DNA of 64,000 nt from Lentzea waywayandensis (GTDB taxonomy: Bacteria > Actinomycetota > Actinomycetes > Mycobacteriales > Pseudonocardiaceae): assembly GCF_900115955.1 (NCBI RefSeq), contig NZ_FOYL01000010.1:124001-188000 (forward strand). The letters run 5' to 3'. The notes under the pieces are model-generated. The model was not told where the DNA came from. It did no database searches and saw nothing but the letters and a program-made list of their open reading frames with translations. Each line of letters opens with the position of its first letter. Within the stretch, counting starts at the first letter, position 1. The translations under genes were made by a program, and so were the position numbers. Positions 52,455 through 61,823 of the stretch are shown in pieces.

Positions 52455-52835
52455 ATGACCTACGACCCGTACAACCCGAAGCAGCCAGGGGATCCGTACG
52501 GCCAGCAGCAGCCGCCTTACGGCCAGCCCGGCCCGTACGGCCAGCAGCCGCCCTACGGCTACGGCTACCCGCCGCCCATGCCGAAGCCGCAGCAGAACGC
52601 GATCCTCGCACTGGTTCTGTCCTGCGTGGGGTTCGTGACGTGTGGCATCACGGCGATCGTCGGCGTGATCTTCGGCCACATCGCGATGGGGAAGATCAAG
52701 CGGGGCGAGGAGGAAGGGCACGGCATGGCCATGGCCGGCCTGATCGTCGGCTACTTCGTCATCGGTGGATGGCTGCTCTACTTCGCGTTCATCATCATCG
52801 CGATCATCGCGGCCGCGAACCAGGGCAGTTACTGA
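52455..52835 (+). CDS. DUF4190 membrane protein with Pro/Tyr/Gln-rich head
   Basis: 126 residues. The first 45 are low complexity (PYGQQQPPYGQPGPYGQQ). Two membrane helices follow, with the DUF4190 pattern: ILALVLSCVGFVTCGITAIVG, a GHIAMGKIKRGEEEGHGMAMA loop, and GYFVIGGWLLYFAFIIIAII. The family is common in actinobacteria as a membrane protein of unknown function. The ATG at 52455 follows CTAGGGGGACCC. It is divergent from the acyl-CoA dehydrogenase gene and convergent with the zinc-ribbon gene. Confidence 0.88.
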   Translation: MTYDPYNPKQPGDPYGQQQPPYGQPGPYGQQPPYGYGYPPPMPKPQQNAILALVLSCVGFVTCGITAIVGVIFGHIAMGKIKRGEEEGHGMAMAGLIVGYFVIGGWLLYFAFIIIAIIAAANQGSY

Positions 52836-52837
52836 GC

Positions 52838-53014
52838 TCAGCCCGCGAGGGCGATCTCCAGGGCGCCACCGCAGTGGCGGCAGACGTCGGCGAACACGTG
52901 GACGTCGGCAGCGCATCCAGGGCAGCTGCGGAAGCTGCGCTCGAGCAGGTCGTCTTCGCGGCGTTTGAATAGCCGCAACCGTCTGCTCGCCTTGCCGTTA
53001 CTCGAACGTGACAT
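52838..53014 (-). CDS. Small zinc-ribbon protein
   Basis: 58 residues. The N-terminus is basic (RRLRLFKRRED), the C-terminal half is a zinc ribbon: SCPGC and VCRHCG separated by 14 residues. The fold should bind one zinc ion; a DNA, RNA or protein partner is unknown. The ATG at 53014 is used; an ATG at 53026 would add MLWG. A longer opening that runs into the palindromic element to the right is not credible. Its stop lies 2 nt from the convergent DUF4190 stop. Confidence 0.65.
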   Translation of the reverse strand: MSRSSNGKASRRLRLFKRREDDLLERSFRSCPGCAADVHVFADVCRHCGGALEIALAG

Positions 53015-53064
53015 GCCCCAGAGCATGCCCCCATGCCGGGGGCGGACCGCAAACTTCGGTGACT

Positions 53065-53150
53065 GATTGTGCTCCACTTCACCCGCTTTGAACGCAACCT
53101 GTGACGGTCGAACACGTCCAGTGACAATCAGGGTGAAGTGGAGCACAATC
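53065..53150. repeat. 86-bp element with perfect 20-bp inverted termini
   Basis: GATTGTGCTCCACTTCACCC (53065-53084) and its exact reverse complement (53131-53150) flank a 46-nt centre. It lies in the 146 bp between the CitE-like stop (53161) and the zinc-ribbon start (53014). No target-site duplication is evident. GC is lower than the surrounding DNA. A T tract is missing, so it is not a standard terminator. Confidence 0.85.
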
Positions 53151-53160
53151 CGTAACGAAA

Positions 53161-54120
53161 TCAGTCCTCCGGCGGCGTCCACACGTTCGCGCGCGCCATG
53201 CCCGCGGCACGGCCCTTGCCGGAGATCACCAACGCCATCTTGCGCGACGCCTCGTCGATCATCTCGTCGCCGAGCATGACCGCGCCGCGCCTGCCGCCCG
53301 CCTCGGACGTGTAGAACTCGTATGCGTCGAGGATGTTCTCGGCGTGGTCGTAGTCGTCCTGCTTCGGGCTGAAGACCTCGTTGGCCGCGTCGATCTGGCC
53401 GGGGTGCAGCACCCACTTGCCGTCGAAGCCCAGCGCCGCGGACCGACCGGCGACGCGCTTGTAGCCCTCGACGTCGCGAATCTGCAGGTAGGGGCCGTCG
53501 ATGGCCTGCTTGTCGTGGGCCCGCGCGGCCATCAGGATCCGCATCAGGATGTAGTGGTAGGCGTCACCGACGTCGTAGCCGGGCGGCTGCTCGCCGACGA
53601 CCAGCGACTTCATGTTGATCGACGCCATGAAGTCCGCCGGCCCGAAGATGATCGTCTCGACGCGCGGGGACGCGGTGGCGATCGCGTTGACGTTGTTCAG
53701 GCCCAGGGCGTTCTCGATCTGCGCCTCGATGCCGATCTTGCCGACCTCGTAGCCCATCGTCTTCTCGATCTGGGTGATCAGGAAGTCGAGCGCCACGACC
53801 TGCTCGGGCGTCTGGACCTTCGGCAGCATGATGCAGTCGAGGTTCGCGCCGGCGCCCTCGACGACCTCGGTGACGTCGCGGTAGGTCCACTCCGTCGTCC
53901 AGTCGTTGACGCGGACGACACGGGCCTTGTCACCCCAGCCGCCCTCGTTGAGCGACGCGACGATGGTCTTGCGGGCGTCGGGCTTGGCCAGCGGCGCGCA
54001 GGCGTCCTCCAGGTCCAGGAACACCTGGTCCGCCGGCAGCGTGCGCGCCTTGTCGATCATCTTCTGGCTCGAGCCGGGGACCGCCAGACACGAGCGACGG
54101 GGACGCTGCTGGTCGACCAC
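53161..54120 (-). CDS. CitE-like HpcH/HpaI aldolase-lyase
   Basis: 319 residues, TIM-barrel of the HpcH/HpaI and citrate-lyase-beta family. Landmarks: PRRSCLAVPGSSQKMIDKA (Arg binds the CoA or carboxylate), DQVFLDLEDACAP (acidic metal ligand), MLPKVQTPEQV, IEAQIENALGLNNV (metal Glu), FGPADFMASI and GKWVLHPGQID. Related actinobacterial enzymes cleave malyl-CoA or citramalyl-CoA. No citD or citF gene is near, so it is a stand-alone lyase. The GTG at 54120 has AAGGAGGT 7 nt upstream. Confidence 0.92.
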   Translation of the reverse strand: MVDQQRPRRSCLAVPGSSQKMIDKARTLPADQVFLDLEDACAPLAKPDARKTIVASLNEGGWGDKARVVRVNDWTTEWTYRDVTEVVEGAGANLDCIMLPKVQTPEQVVALDFLITQIEKTMGYEVGKIGIEAQIENALGLNNVNAIATASPRVETIIFGPADFMASINMKSLVVGEQPPGYDVGDAYHYILMRILMAARAHDKQAIDGPYLQIRDVEGYKRVAGRSAALGFDGKWVLHPGQIDAANEVFSPKQDDYDHAENILDAYEFYTSEAGGRRGAVMLGDEMIDEASRKMALVISGKGRAAGMARANVWTPPED

Positions 54121-54299
54121 TGGAGTACCTCCTTGTACCGGCCGGTAACTATGAGCGCCACAGTGGCACGCATCATCTCCGGGCGCATATTCCCTGAGTC
54201 CCGTTTCACAAACGCGAGTTCGCGTTGGTCGTCCGGTCAACCGGCGAACTCGCCGCCGTCTGCGGAGCAGCGGCCATCCAACACTGGCAGGCTGAACCG

Positions 54300-54638
54300 G
54301 TGGAGATCACTCGAGTACTGGACGCGGCGCTGCGCAAGGCGGCGGCCGTCTGGATCACTTCAACCGGCCACGAACCCCGTCTCGTGCACGCGCACTGGCG
54401 TGCCGACGCGCTGTGGGTCATCTCCGGCGGCACCGAACCGACGTTGCCGGGACTGGCCGACGGAGCGCAAATCACCGTCACCGTCCGCTCCCCCAGCACG
54501 CACTCGCACCTCATCGACGCCCAGGCCGTCGCGCACCTGACCGAGCCGGACGACGAGACGGCGCTCGCTCTGAAGACCGCCCGGCTCAACACCAAACCGG
54601 AGTGGGACGTGGTGTACCGCCTGGAGTTCAGCTCATGA
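54300..54638 (+). CDS. Small split-barrel-like protein (pyridoxamine oxidase-like)
   Basis: 112 residues. The N-terminal helix VEITRVLDAALRKAAAVWI is followed by strands around RLVHAHWRADALWVISGGTE and ITVTVRSPSTHSHLIDAQ, a layout like FMN-binding split-barrel proteins, though no FMN residues are clear. The GTG at 54300 is chosen because related proteins start just before this helix. A TTG at 54225 would add 25 unstructured residues. The stop overlaps the kinase start (ATGA), so the two are coupled. Confidence 0.65.
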   Translation: MEITRVLDAALRKAAAVWITSTGHEPRLVHAHWRADALWVISGGTEPTLPGLADGAQITVTVRSPSTHSHLIDAQAVAHLTEPDDETALALKTARLNTKPEWDVVYRLEFSS

Positions 54639-55465
54639 TCACCGTGCCGGAAGGTTTCGGCGAGGGCCTGGGCGACGGCGCCGAAGCATGGGTCGCGACG
54701 CTGCCGAAGCTCGCGACGAAGGCGTGTGCGCGCTGGCAACTGACTCCGGACGGCGCGCTGATGAACGGGTTCTGCGCGGTCGTGCTGCCGGTGCGCCAGG
54801 CCGACGGGCATCCCGCGGTGCTCAAGCTGAGCTGGGTCGACGAGGAGACCGAGCACGAACCGTTGGCTCTCAAGCTCTACGACGGCAACGGCTCCGTGCG
54901 GTTGCTGGACCACGACGCCGAACTGGGCGCGTTGCTGCTGGAACGCCTCGAGCAGCACTCGCTCGACGACGAACCGGTCGACCTGGCCGTCGGCGTGATC
55001 GGTGACCTGATGCGCCGCCATCGCGGACTCCGGGCGCCGAGCGAGATCCGGCGGTTCGAAAGCGAACTCGAAGATCACCCGGCGGTGCCGCGCAGGCTGC
55101 TCGACGCGGCCCGCGAGGCCGGCACCCGGCCGATGGGCACGACGCTCGTCAACGAGGACCTGCACTACGAGAACGTGCTGCGCGGCCACCGGGAACCGTG
55201 GCTGATGATCGACCCGAAACCGCTGTCCGGCGATCCCGAGTTCGGCGTGCTCCCGTTGCTGCGCAACAGGTTCGACGAGATGGACGGACGAAAGGGACTC
55301 GCCGACCGGTTCCACGCGGTGTGCGACGCGGGTGGGCTCGACGCCGAGAAGGCCAGGGACTGGACGCTGCATCGCGCGGTGACGAACTGGATCTGGTGCC
55401 TGGAAGAAGACGACGAGACGGCCGTGATCTGCGCCGAGATCGCCGGGTGGGCGGCCTCCACCTGA
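54635..55465 (+). CDS. APH(6)/hydroxyurea-type antibiotic phosphotransferase-like kinase
   Basis: 276 residues. It fits the aminoglycoside/hydroxyurea kinase family (APH_6_hur): AVLKLSWVDEETEHEPLAL gives the Lys-Glu pair, NGSVRLLDHD the hinge, LVNEDLHYENVLRG the catalytic loop (Asp, His, Asn), and WLMIDPKPLSGDPEFGVLPL the metal Asp. Members phosphorylate streptomycin at O6 or related compounds, but many chromosomal members have no known substrate. Coupled to the small upstream gene. The ATG at 54635 is used. The MgtE-N gene follows 15 nt later. Confidence 0.88.
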   Translation: MITVPEGFGEGLGDGAEAWVATLPKLATKACARWQLTPDGALMNGFCAVVLPVRQADGHPAVLKLSWVDEETEHEPLALKLYDGNGSVRLLDHDAELGALLLERLEQHSLDDEPVDLAVGVIGDLMRRHRGLRAPSEIRRFESELEDHPAVPRRLLDAAREAGTRPMGTTLVNEDLHYENVLRGHREPWLMIDPKPLSGDPEFGVLPLLRNRFDEMDGRKGLADRFHAVCDAGGLDAEKARDWTLHRAVTNWIWCLEEDDETAVICAEIAGWAAST

Positions 55466-55480
55466 TCTAGCCTGGGCGTT

Positions 55481-56734
55481 GTGGTGGCTGTGAACAGGAT
55501 CTACATCGCCCAACTGGCCGGACTTCCCGTCTTCGGCCCCGACGGCGAACCCATCGGCAAGGCCCGTGACGTCGTGATCAGCCTCCGCATCGACCGGCTG
55601 CCCCCGCGCGTGCTCGGCATGGTCGTCGAGCTGGTGACGCGCCGGCGGATCTTCGTGCCGATGCTGCGGGTCACCTCGATCGAGCCGAACGCCGTCACGC
55701 TCGCGACCGGGTCGGTGAACCTGCGGCCGTTCCACCAGCGCGTCAACGAGGTGCTGGTGATCGGCGAGCTGCTCGACGCCAAGATCCAGGTCGGGGACGC
55801 CGGCACGGCGGTCGTCGTGGACGCCGCGATGGAGCTGACCCGCACCCGCGACTGGCGCATGGTCCGCGTCGCCGGGCGGGAGCGCACCGGCCGGTTCAGC
55901 CTCAAGGGCCCGGTGCAGGTGTGGCGCTGGGAGGACGTCACCGGCCTGAGCGTCAACGAGATCGCGGGCCAGCCGCAGAGCGCGCACCAGCTCGTCGCGG
56001 TCTTCGAGGGCATGCGCGCGGCCGATGTCGCGAACGCCCTGCACGAACTTCCGCCCAAGCGCCGCTACGAGGTGGCCGACGCGCTGGACGACGAACGACT
56101 CGCGGACGTCATCGAGGAACTGTCCGAAGAGGACCAGAAGGGTGTTCTGTCGCACCTGGACGAGGAACGCGCCGCGGACGTCCTGGAGGCGATGAACCCG
56201 GACGACGCGGCGGACCTCCTCAGCGAGCTGGCCGAGGGCATCAAGGACCGGCTGCTGGAGCTGATGGAACCCGAGGAGTCCGCACCGGTCCGCCGCCTGC
56301 TGGAGTACTCGTTCGACACCGCCGGTGGCCTGATGACACCGGAGCCGATCATCCTCACGCCGGACGCGACGATCGCGGAAGCGTTGGCACGAGTGCGAAA
56401 TCCCGACCTCACGCCCGCGCTGGCGTCGATGGTCTTCGTCTGCCGCTCGCCCTCGGCGACGCCGACCGGCCGCTACCTCGGCTGCGTGCACATCCAACGG
56501 CTGCTGCGCGAACCGCCGTTCGACCTCGTCGCCGGAGTGCTCGACACGGACATGGCCCGGCTGTCGCCGAACGCCTCGCTGAGCGACGTGACGCGCTACT
56601 TCGCGACCTACAACCTGGTGTGCGCCCCGGTGCTCGACGAGGCCGAGCACCTGCTCGGCGCCGTCACCGTGGACGACGTGCTGGACCACCTGCTGCCGGC
56701 GAACTGGCGCGAGACGGGACTGAGCCATGCCTGA
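55481..56734 (+). CDS. MgtE-N/CBS protein without a channel domain (Rv1232c-type)
   Basis: 417 residues. The N-terminus is PRC-barrel-like (GLPVFGPDGEPIGKARDVVI). The MgtE intracellular N domain (about 175-280; repeats such as DALDDERLADVIEELSEEDQ in part and SHLDEERAADVLEAMNPDD) and a CBS pair (about 290-405; TAGGLMTPEPIILTPDAT) follow. The membrane channel of MgtE is missing, as in Rv1232c. It may sense Mg2+ or nucleotide, or act on another transporter, possibly with the membrane protein next door. The start is GTG at 55481; GTGs at 55484 and 55490 are alternatives. It overlaps the DUF1003 gene by 8 nt. Confidence 0.9.
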   Translation: MVAVNRIYIAQLAGLPVFGPDGEPIGKARDVVISLRIDRLPPRVLGMVVELVTRRRIFVPMLRVTSIEPNAVTLATGSVNLRPFHQRVNEVLVIGELLDAKIQVGDAGTAVVVDAAMELTRTRDWRMVRVAGRERTGRFSLKGPVQVWRWEDVTGLSVNEIAGQPQSAHQLVAVFEGMRAADVANALHELPPKRRYEVADALDDERLADVIEELSEEDQKGVLSHLDEERAADVLEAMNPDDAADLLSELAEGIKDRLLELMEPEESAPVRRLLEYSFDTAGGLMTPEPIILTPDATIAEALARVRNPDLTPALASMVFVCRSPSATPTGRYLGCVHIQRLLREPPFDLVAGVLDTDMARLSPNASLSDVTRYFATYNLVCAPVLDEAEHLLGAVTVDDVLDHLLPANWRETGLSHA

Positions 56735-57212
56735 ACTGCTGCCTCGGCGCAGACTCGACCTGCCGCGCGAACCGCGAGGGTTCCGCTTCTCGATCGACCC
56801 CGACACCTTCGGTCAGCTCTCCGAACGGCTCGCGCGTTTCCTCGGCACCGGCAAGTTCCTGTTCTGGCAGACGCTGATCGTGATCGCGTGGATCACCGTC
56901 AACCTCGTCGCGGTGTCACTGCGCTGGGACCCCTACCCGTTCATCCTGCTCAACCTGGCGTTCTCGACGCAGGCCGCCTACGCCGCGCCGTTGATCCTGC
57001 TCGCGCAGAACCGGCAGGACGACCGGGACCGGGTGTCGCTGGAGGAGGACCGGGCGCGGGCGGCGCAGACCAAGGCGGACACCGAGTACCTGGCACGTGA
57101 GCTGGCGGCGGTGCGGCTGGCGCTGGGCGAGGTGGCGACGCGTGACTTCATCCGCGGTGAGCTGGAGAAGCTGGTGAAGGAGCAGAACAACCTGAAGAAG
57201 GTCCGGCCTTGA
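56727..57212 (+). CDS. DUF1003 membrane protein (Rv1231c-type)
   Basis: 161 residues with two membrane helices (FLFWQTLIVIAWITVNLVAV and a Pro/Phe-rich second helix, FILLNLAFSTQAAYAAPLIL), joined by a short loop. The region after them is basic and helical with LLAQNRQDDRDR. The C-terminus is a coiled-coil-like stretch (LEKLVKEQNNLKKV). The N-terminal RRRLDLPREPRGFRF is typical for this actinobacterial DUF1003 group. It overlaps the MgtE-N gene and probably forms a complex with it; this is inference from conserved adjacency. Confidence 0.88.
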   Translation: MPELLPRRRLDLPREPRGFRFSIDPDTFGQLSERLARFLGTGKFLFWQTLIVIAWITVNLVAVSLRWDPYPFILLNLAFSTQAAYAAPLILLAQNRQDDRDRVSLEEDRARAAQTKADTEYLARELAAVRLALGEVATRDFIRGELEKLVKEQNNLKKVRP

Positions 57213-57664
57213 CCGTCGAGGAGTTCCGCGACGTCGTGGCGCTGTGGCACGTGGACGAGGCCAGGGACACCGACGTCGTGCTCGCGGCCTGTGAGCTGGT
57301 CGTCGCGGGTGTCGATGGTCCCGCGGTCAGCGCGCTGGCCGGTGCTTCGCTGAAGCACGCGTGGGAGGAGATGCCGCCGTTGCTCGGGGACGCGCTGCGC
57401 GAGCTGGGACTCGACCACCACGAACACCACACCGAGGGCGGACGGACCGAAGGTCTGCGACTGATGGCCCGGCGGACGCGCTCCGGGGCGATGTCCCCGC
57501 GAGAACTGGCCGCGTGGGTGCGTGACAGCTTCGGGTACGGACTGCCGGACGCGGAACCGCTGGCCTACCTCGACGGCACCTACAAGACGCTGGAGTACAC
57601 GGACCTGTCGTCGGCCGATGTGGACCAGCTGGTGCTGGCGGAAGTGCGCCGGCTCACGTCCTGA
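57209..57664 (+). CDS. Conserved hypothetical protein
   Basis: 151 residues, soluble, acidic, mostly helical (VEEFRDVVALWHVDEARDTD, VVLAACELVVAGVDGPAV, SPRELAAWVRDSFGYGLPD). It has an unusual His-rich patch (DHHEHHTEGG). I cannot assign a family. The TTG at 57209 overlaps the DUF1003 stop (TTGA), so this is the fourth or fifth gene of the run from 54300. Its end overlaps the convergent Nudix gene by 11 nt. Confidence 0.75.
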   Translation: MTVEEFRDVVALWHVDEARDTDVVLAACELVVAGVDGPAVSALAGASLKHAWEEMPPLLGDALRELGLDHHEHHTEGGRTEGLRLMARRTRSGAMSPRELAAWVRDSFGYGLPDAEPLAYLDGTYKTLEYTDLSSADVDQLVLAEVRRLTS

Positions 57665-58052
57665 TCTGTCCACTCGCGACCAGGTCCGCCAGGACCTCGT
57701 GGATCGCGGGAGCGGTTTCGGCGTGCTCGCGGTACTCGTCGCGCGTCACGTACGTCAGTTCGGCGATCTCGCTCGTGGGCTGCGGCGTGCCCAGCAACGA
57801 AGCCGTGAAGCAGGTCATGTCGACCATCGCGCCTTCGCCCTCACCGTAGGCCGGGGCGACATACCGCTTGAGGACCTCGGGGCGTTCGAGCTCGATGCCG
57901 AGTTCTTCCCGGACCTCGCGACGCACGGCGTCGGCCGGGGTCTCACCGGGCTCGATCTTGCCGCCGGGAAGGTAGAAGGCCTTCTTGTTGCGTGAGCGAA
58001 CAACGAGGAGGCGGCCAGCCTCGACGTGCACAAGTCCCACCACCGTGATCAC
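57654..58052 (-). CDS. Nudix hydrolase
   Basis: 132 residues with a complete Nudix box: GGKIEPGETPADAVRREVRE followed by ELGIEL. The substrate is unknown. The start is the GTG at 58052, overlapping the MarR-type stop (GTGA). The pair is therefore one transcription unit, regulator first. Upstream in-frame codons belong to the MarR gene. RSRNKKAFYLPGG before the box suggests an 8-oxo-dGTP or ADP-ribose type. Confidence 0.93.
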   Translation of the reverse strand: MITVVGLVHVEAGRLLVVRSRNKKAFYLPGGKIEPGETPADAVRREVREELGIELERPEVLKRYVAPAYGEGEGAMVDMTCFTASLLGTPQPTSEIAELTYVTRDEYREHAETAPAIHEVLADLVASGQIRT

Positions 58053-58516
58053 GGAAAGACGTCGTCCGCGGCCAGTCGGTCGCACGTGCGGCCGAAGGCC
58101 TCGAGCTCACCGGGGCCGAAGCTCTCCCCGAAGTGCTCGGCGACGCCGGCGAGGTGGGTGGTGGAGGCACTGCGCAGACGTTCGGCACCCAGCGGTGTGA
58201 GCACGGCCACGATGCCGCGTCCATCACCGTCGGCGCGTTCCCGCCCGACAAGACCGGCACGTTCCAGACGGTCCACCAGGCGGGTCACGCCAGATCGGGA
58301 CAGCAGGACGGCATCGGCCAGTTCGGTCATGCGCATGCGCATGGAAGGCGTCTCGGCCAGTTGAACCAGCACGTCGTACGCCGCGAGCGATAGGCGCTGC
58401 TCAGCAATCAGTTCGGCCTCGAGGACCCTCGTGATCCGTGCATGCGCGCGGAGGAACGATCGCCACACCCCTAGCTCGACACGGGTGGGCAACCGGGAAC
58501 TACCCGATTCCGGCAC
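58049..58516 (-). CDS. MarR-family transcriptional regulator
   Basis: 155 residues. The winged-helix HTH of MarR is visible: LAAYDVLVQLAETPSMRMRM, ELADAVLLSRSGVTRLVDRL, ERAGLVGRERADGDGRGIVA with the wing DGDGRG. The GTG at 58516 (MPESGSSRLPTRVELGVW) is the likely start; a GTG at 58482 is possible. No Shine-Dalgarno is obvious, so the mRNA may be leaderless. It is coupled to the Nudix gene and divergent from mrp. Confidence 0.9.
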   Translation of the reverse strand: MPESGSSRLPTRVELGVWRSFLRAHARITRVLEAELIAEQRLSLAAYDVLVQLAETPSMRMRMTELADAVLLSRSGVTRLVDRLERAGLVGRERADGDGRGIVAVLTPLGAERLRSASTTHLAGVAEHFGESFGPGELEAFGRTCDRLAADDVFP

Positions 58517-58609
58517 GGGCGTCGATGTTACGGACAGCGTGCTCCCGGCTACGACCTGGGCCTGTCTGAAAGTGACCGGCCGGTAGGAGTGGCACGAACC
58601 GGACGTAGC

Positions 58610-59764
58610 ATGGGCCAGGTGACCACCACACAGCCACTCCCCACCGTCGAGGACGTCCGCAAGGCGCTCTCCGGTGTGCAGGACCCCGAGATCCGCCGCC
58701 CGATCACCGAGATCGGCATGGTCAAGGACGTCGAGGTCGGCGCCGACGGCGTCGTGGTGGTCGGCATCTTCCTGACGGTCGCGGGCTGCCCGATGCGGGA
58801 CAAGATCACCAAGGACGTCACCGCGGCTGTCACGGCTCTGGACGGCGTCTCGTCCGTGCGCGTCGACCTGGACGTGATGAGCGACGCCCAGCGCACCGAG
58901 CTCCGCAAGACGCTGCGCGGCGGCGCGGAAGAGCCGGTCATCCCGTTCGCCCAGCCGGGCTCGCTGACGCGCGTGTACTGCGTCGCGTCCGGCAAGGGCG
59001 GCGTGGGCAAGTCGTCGGTCACCGTGAACCTCGCCGTGTCGATGGCCGCCCGCGGACTGTCCGTCGGCATCGTCGACGCGGACATCTACGGCCACTCGAT
59101 CCCTCGCATGCTCGGCGCCGACGGCCGTCCCACCCAGGTCGAGAAGATGATCATGCCGCCGCAGGCGCACGGCGTGAAGGTCATCTCGATCGGCATGTTC
59201 ACGCCGGGCAACACGCCGGTCGTGTGGCGCGGGCCGATGCTGCACCGGGCCTTGCAGCAGTTCCTCGCGGACGTCTTCTGGGGCGACCTGGACGTGCTGC
59301 TGATCGACCTGCCGCCCGGCACCGGCGACATCGCGATCTCCGTCGCCCAGCTCGTGCCGAACGCCGAGATCCTGGTCGTCACCACGCCGCAGCAGGCCGC
59401 CGCCGAGGTGGCCGAGCGCGCCGGGTCGATCGCGTTGCAGACCCGTCAGCGGCTCGCGGGTGTCATCGAGAACATGTCGTGGCTGGAGATGCCCGACGGT
59501 TCGCGCATGGAGGTCTTCGGCACCGGTGGCGGCGCGGCCGTCGCGGAGTCGCTGACCAAGGCCATCGGCTCCGACGTGCCGCTGCTCGGCCAGGTGCCGC
59601 TCGACCCGCGCCTGCGGGAGAACGGTGACTCGGGCACGCCGATCGTGCAGGCGGTGCCGGACTCGGCCGCCGCTCAGGTGCTGACCGGGATCGCCACGAA
59701 GCTCTCGGTCCGTTCGCGCGGACTGGCGGGGCGCCTGCTGAACGTCTCCCCCGCCGGCCGCTGA
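58610..59764 (+). CDS. mrp: Mrp/ApbC-type Fe-S carrier ATPase
   Basis: 384 residues. An N-terminal MIP18/DUF59-type domain (about 10-90: VQDPEIRRPITEIGMVKDV) precedes a MinD-like ATPase with SGKGGVGKSSVTVNLA (about 127), VDADIYGHSIPRMLG, the Mrp signature LLIDLPPGTGDIAIS and ENMSWLEMPDGS. The CxxC Fe-S site usual after ENMS is absent. It probably carries Fe-S clusters or has a related role. Start is ATG 58610; GTG 58619 (VTTTQPLP) and GTG 58589 are alternatives. It ends 82 nt from the convergent tatB gene, across a strong hairpin. Confidence 0.93.
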   Translation: MGQVTTTQPLPTVEDVRKALSGVQDPEIRRPITEIGMVKDVEVGADGVVVVGIFLTVAGCPMRDKITKDVTAAVTALDGVSSVRVDLDVMSDAQRTELRKTLRGGAEEPVIPFAQPGSLTRVYCVASGKGGVGKSSVTVNLAVSMAARGLSVGIVDADIYGHSIPRMLGADGRPTQVEKMIMPPQAHGVKVISIGMFTPGNTPVVWRGPMLHRALQQFLADVFWGDLDVLLIDLPPGTGDIAISVAQLVPNAEILVVTTPQQAAAEVAERAGSIALQTRQRLAGVIENMSWLEMPDGSRMEVFGTGGGAAVAESLTKAIGSDVPLLGQVPLDPRLRENGDSGTPIVQAVPDSAAAQVLTGIATKLSVRSRGLAGRLLNVSPAGR

Positions 59765-59777
59765 CCCCTTTCGCTCG

Positions 59778-59834
59778 AACGCACGCGGGGACCTTTCGTA
59801 CTCCCGATGAGTACGAACGGTCCCCGCGTGCGTT
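59778..59834. terminator. Double-stem hairpin between mrp and tatB
   Basis: A 16-bp perfect outer stem (59778-59793 with 59819-59834), one T/C mismatch, a 9-bp inner stem (59795-59803 with 59809-59817) and a 5-nt loop. It ends in TTT on the plus strand. It lies between convergent stops and can terminate both transcripts. Confidence 0.85.
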
Positions 59835-59845
59835 TCAGAACGAGC

Positions 59846-60220
59846 TCAGGTCGCGTCCGGGTCGTACGGCGGACGCTCGCCCGGTGCGAGCGGCCGCTGT
59901 TCGGCCGCGGGCGGGGTCGACGGCGTCGGGTAGCCGTTGGACTTGGTGGGTTCGGAGTCGTCGAAGAGGTGCTTGGTCACCGCGCGCTTCGGGTCGAAGT
60001 TGCGCAGTTCCCGCAGGTCTTCGAGGGGCTTGCGGAGCGACTCGAACTCCGGCCCCATCTCCTGCTTCAACTGTTCTCGCGCGCCGGTCGCGTACTCGCG
60101 GACCTGCCTCACCGTCTTGCCCAGCCAGGCCGCGGCCGATGGCAGGCGTTCGGGCCCCAGGATGAAGAGACCCGCGACGACGATGATGAGGATCTCTACC
60201 CATCCGATGCTGTCGAACAC
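59846..60220 (-). CDS. tatB: Sec-independent translocase protein TatB
   Basis: 124 residues. One N-terminal membrane helix with the TatA/B hinge ([20 protein letters not shown]) is followed by an amphipathic helix ([20 protein letters not shown]) and a disordered Pro-rich tail. The GPERLP motif and length fit TatB more than TatA. It forms the receptor with TatC for folded, twin-arginine exports. The ATG at 60220 starts it; the gene lies just after htrA in the same direction, as in the mycobacterial sigE-htrA-tatB block. Confidence 0.95.
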   Translation of the reverse strand: MFDSIGWVEILIIVVAGLFILGPERLPSAAAWLGKTVRQVREYATGAREQLKQEMGPEFESLRKPLEDLRELRNFDPKRAVTKHLFDDSEPTKSNGYPTPSTPPAAEQRPLAPGERPPYDPDAT

Positions 60221-60237
60221 AGGTCCCAGCCTACTTC

Positions 60238-61758
<1,521 letters not shown>

Positions 61759-61823
61759 CTCTCCCCGAGTTTTCCGCTAGGAGTGCTGAACTACAGCGTG
61801 CCTCACGAACAGTGAAATGACTG

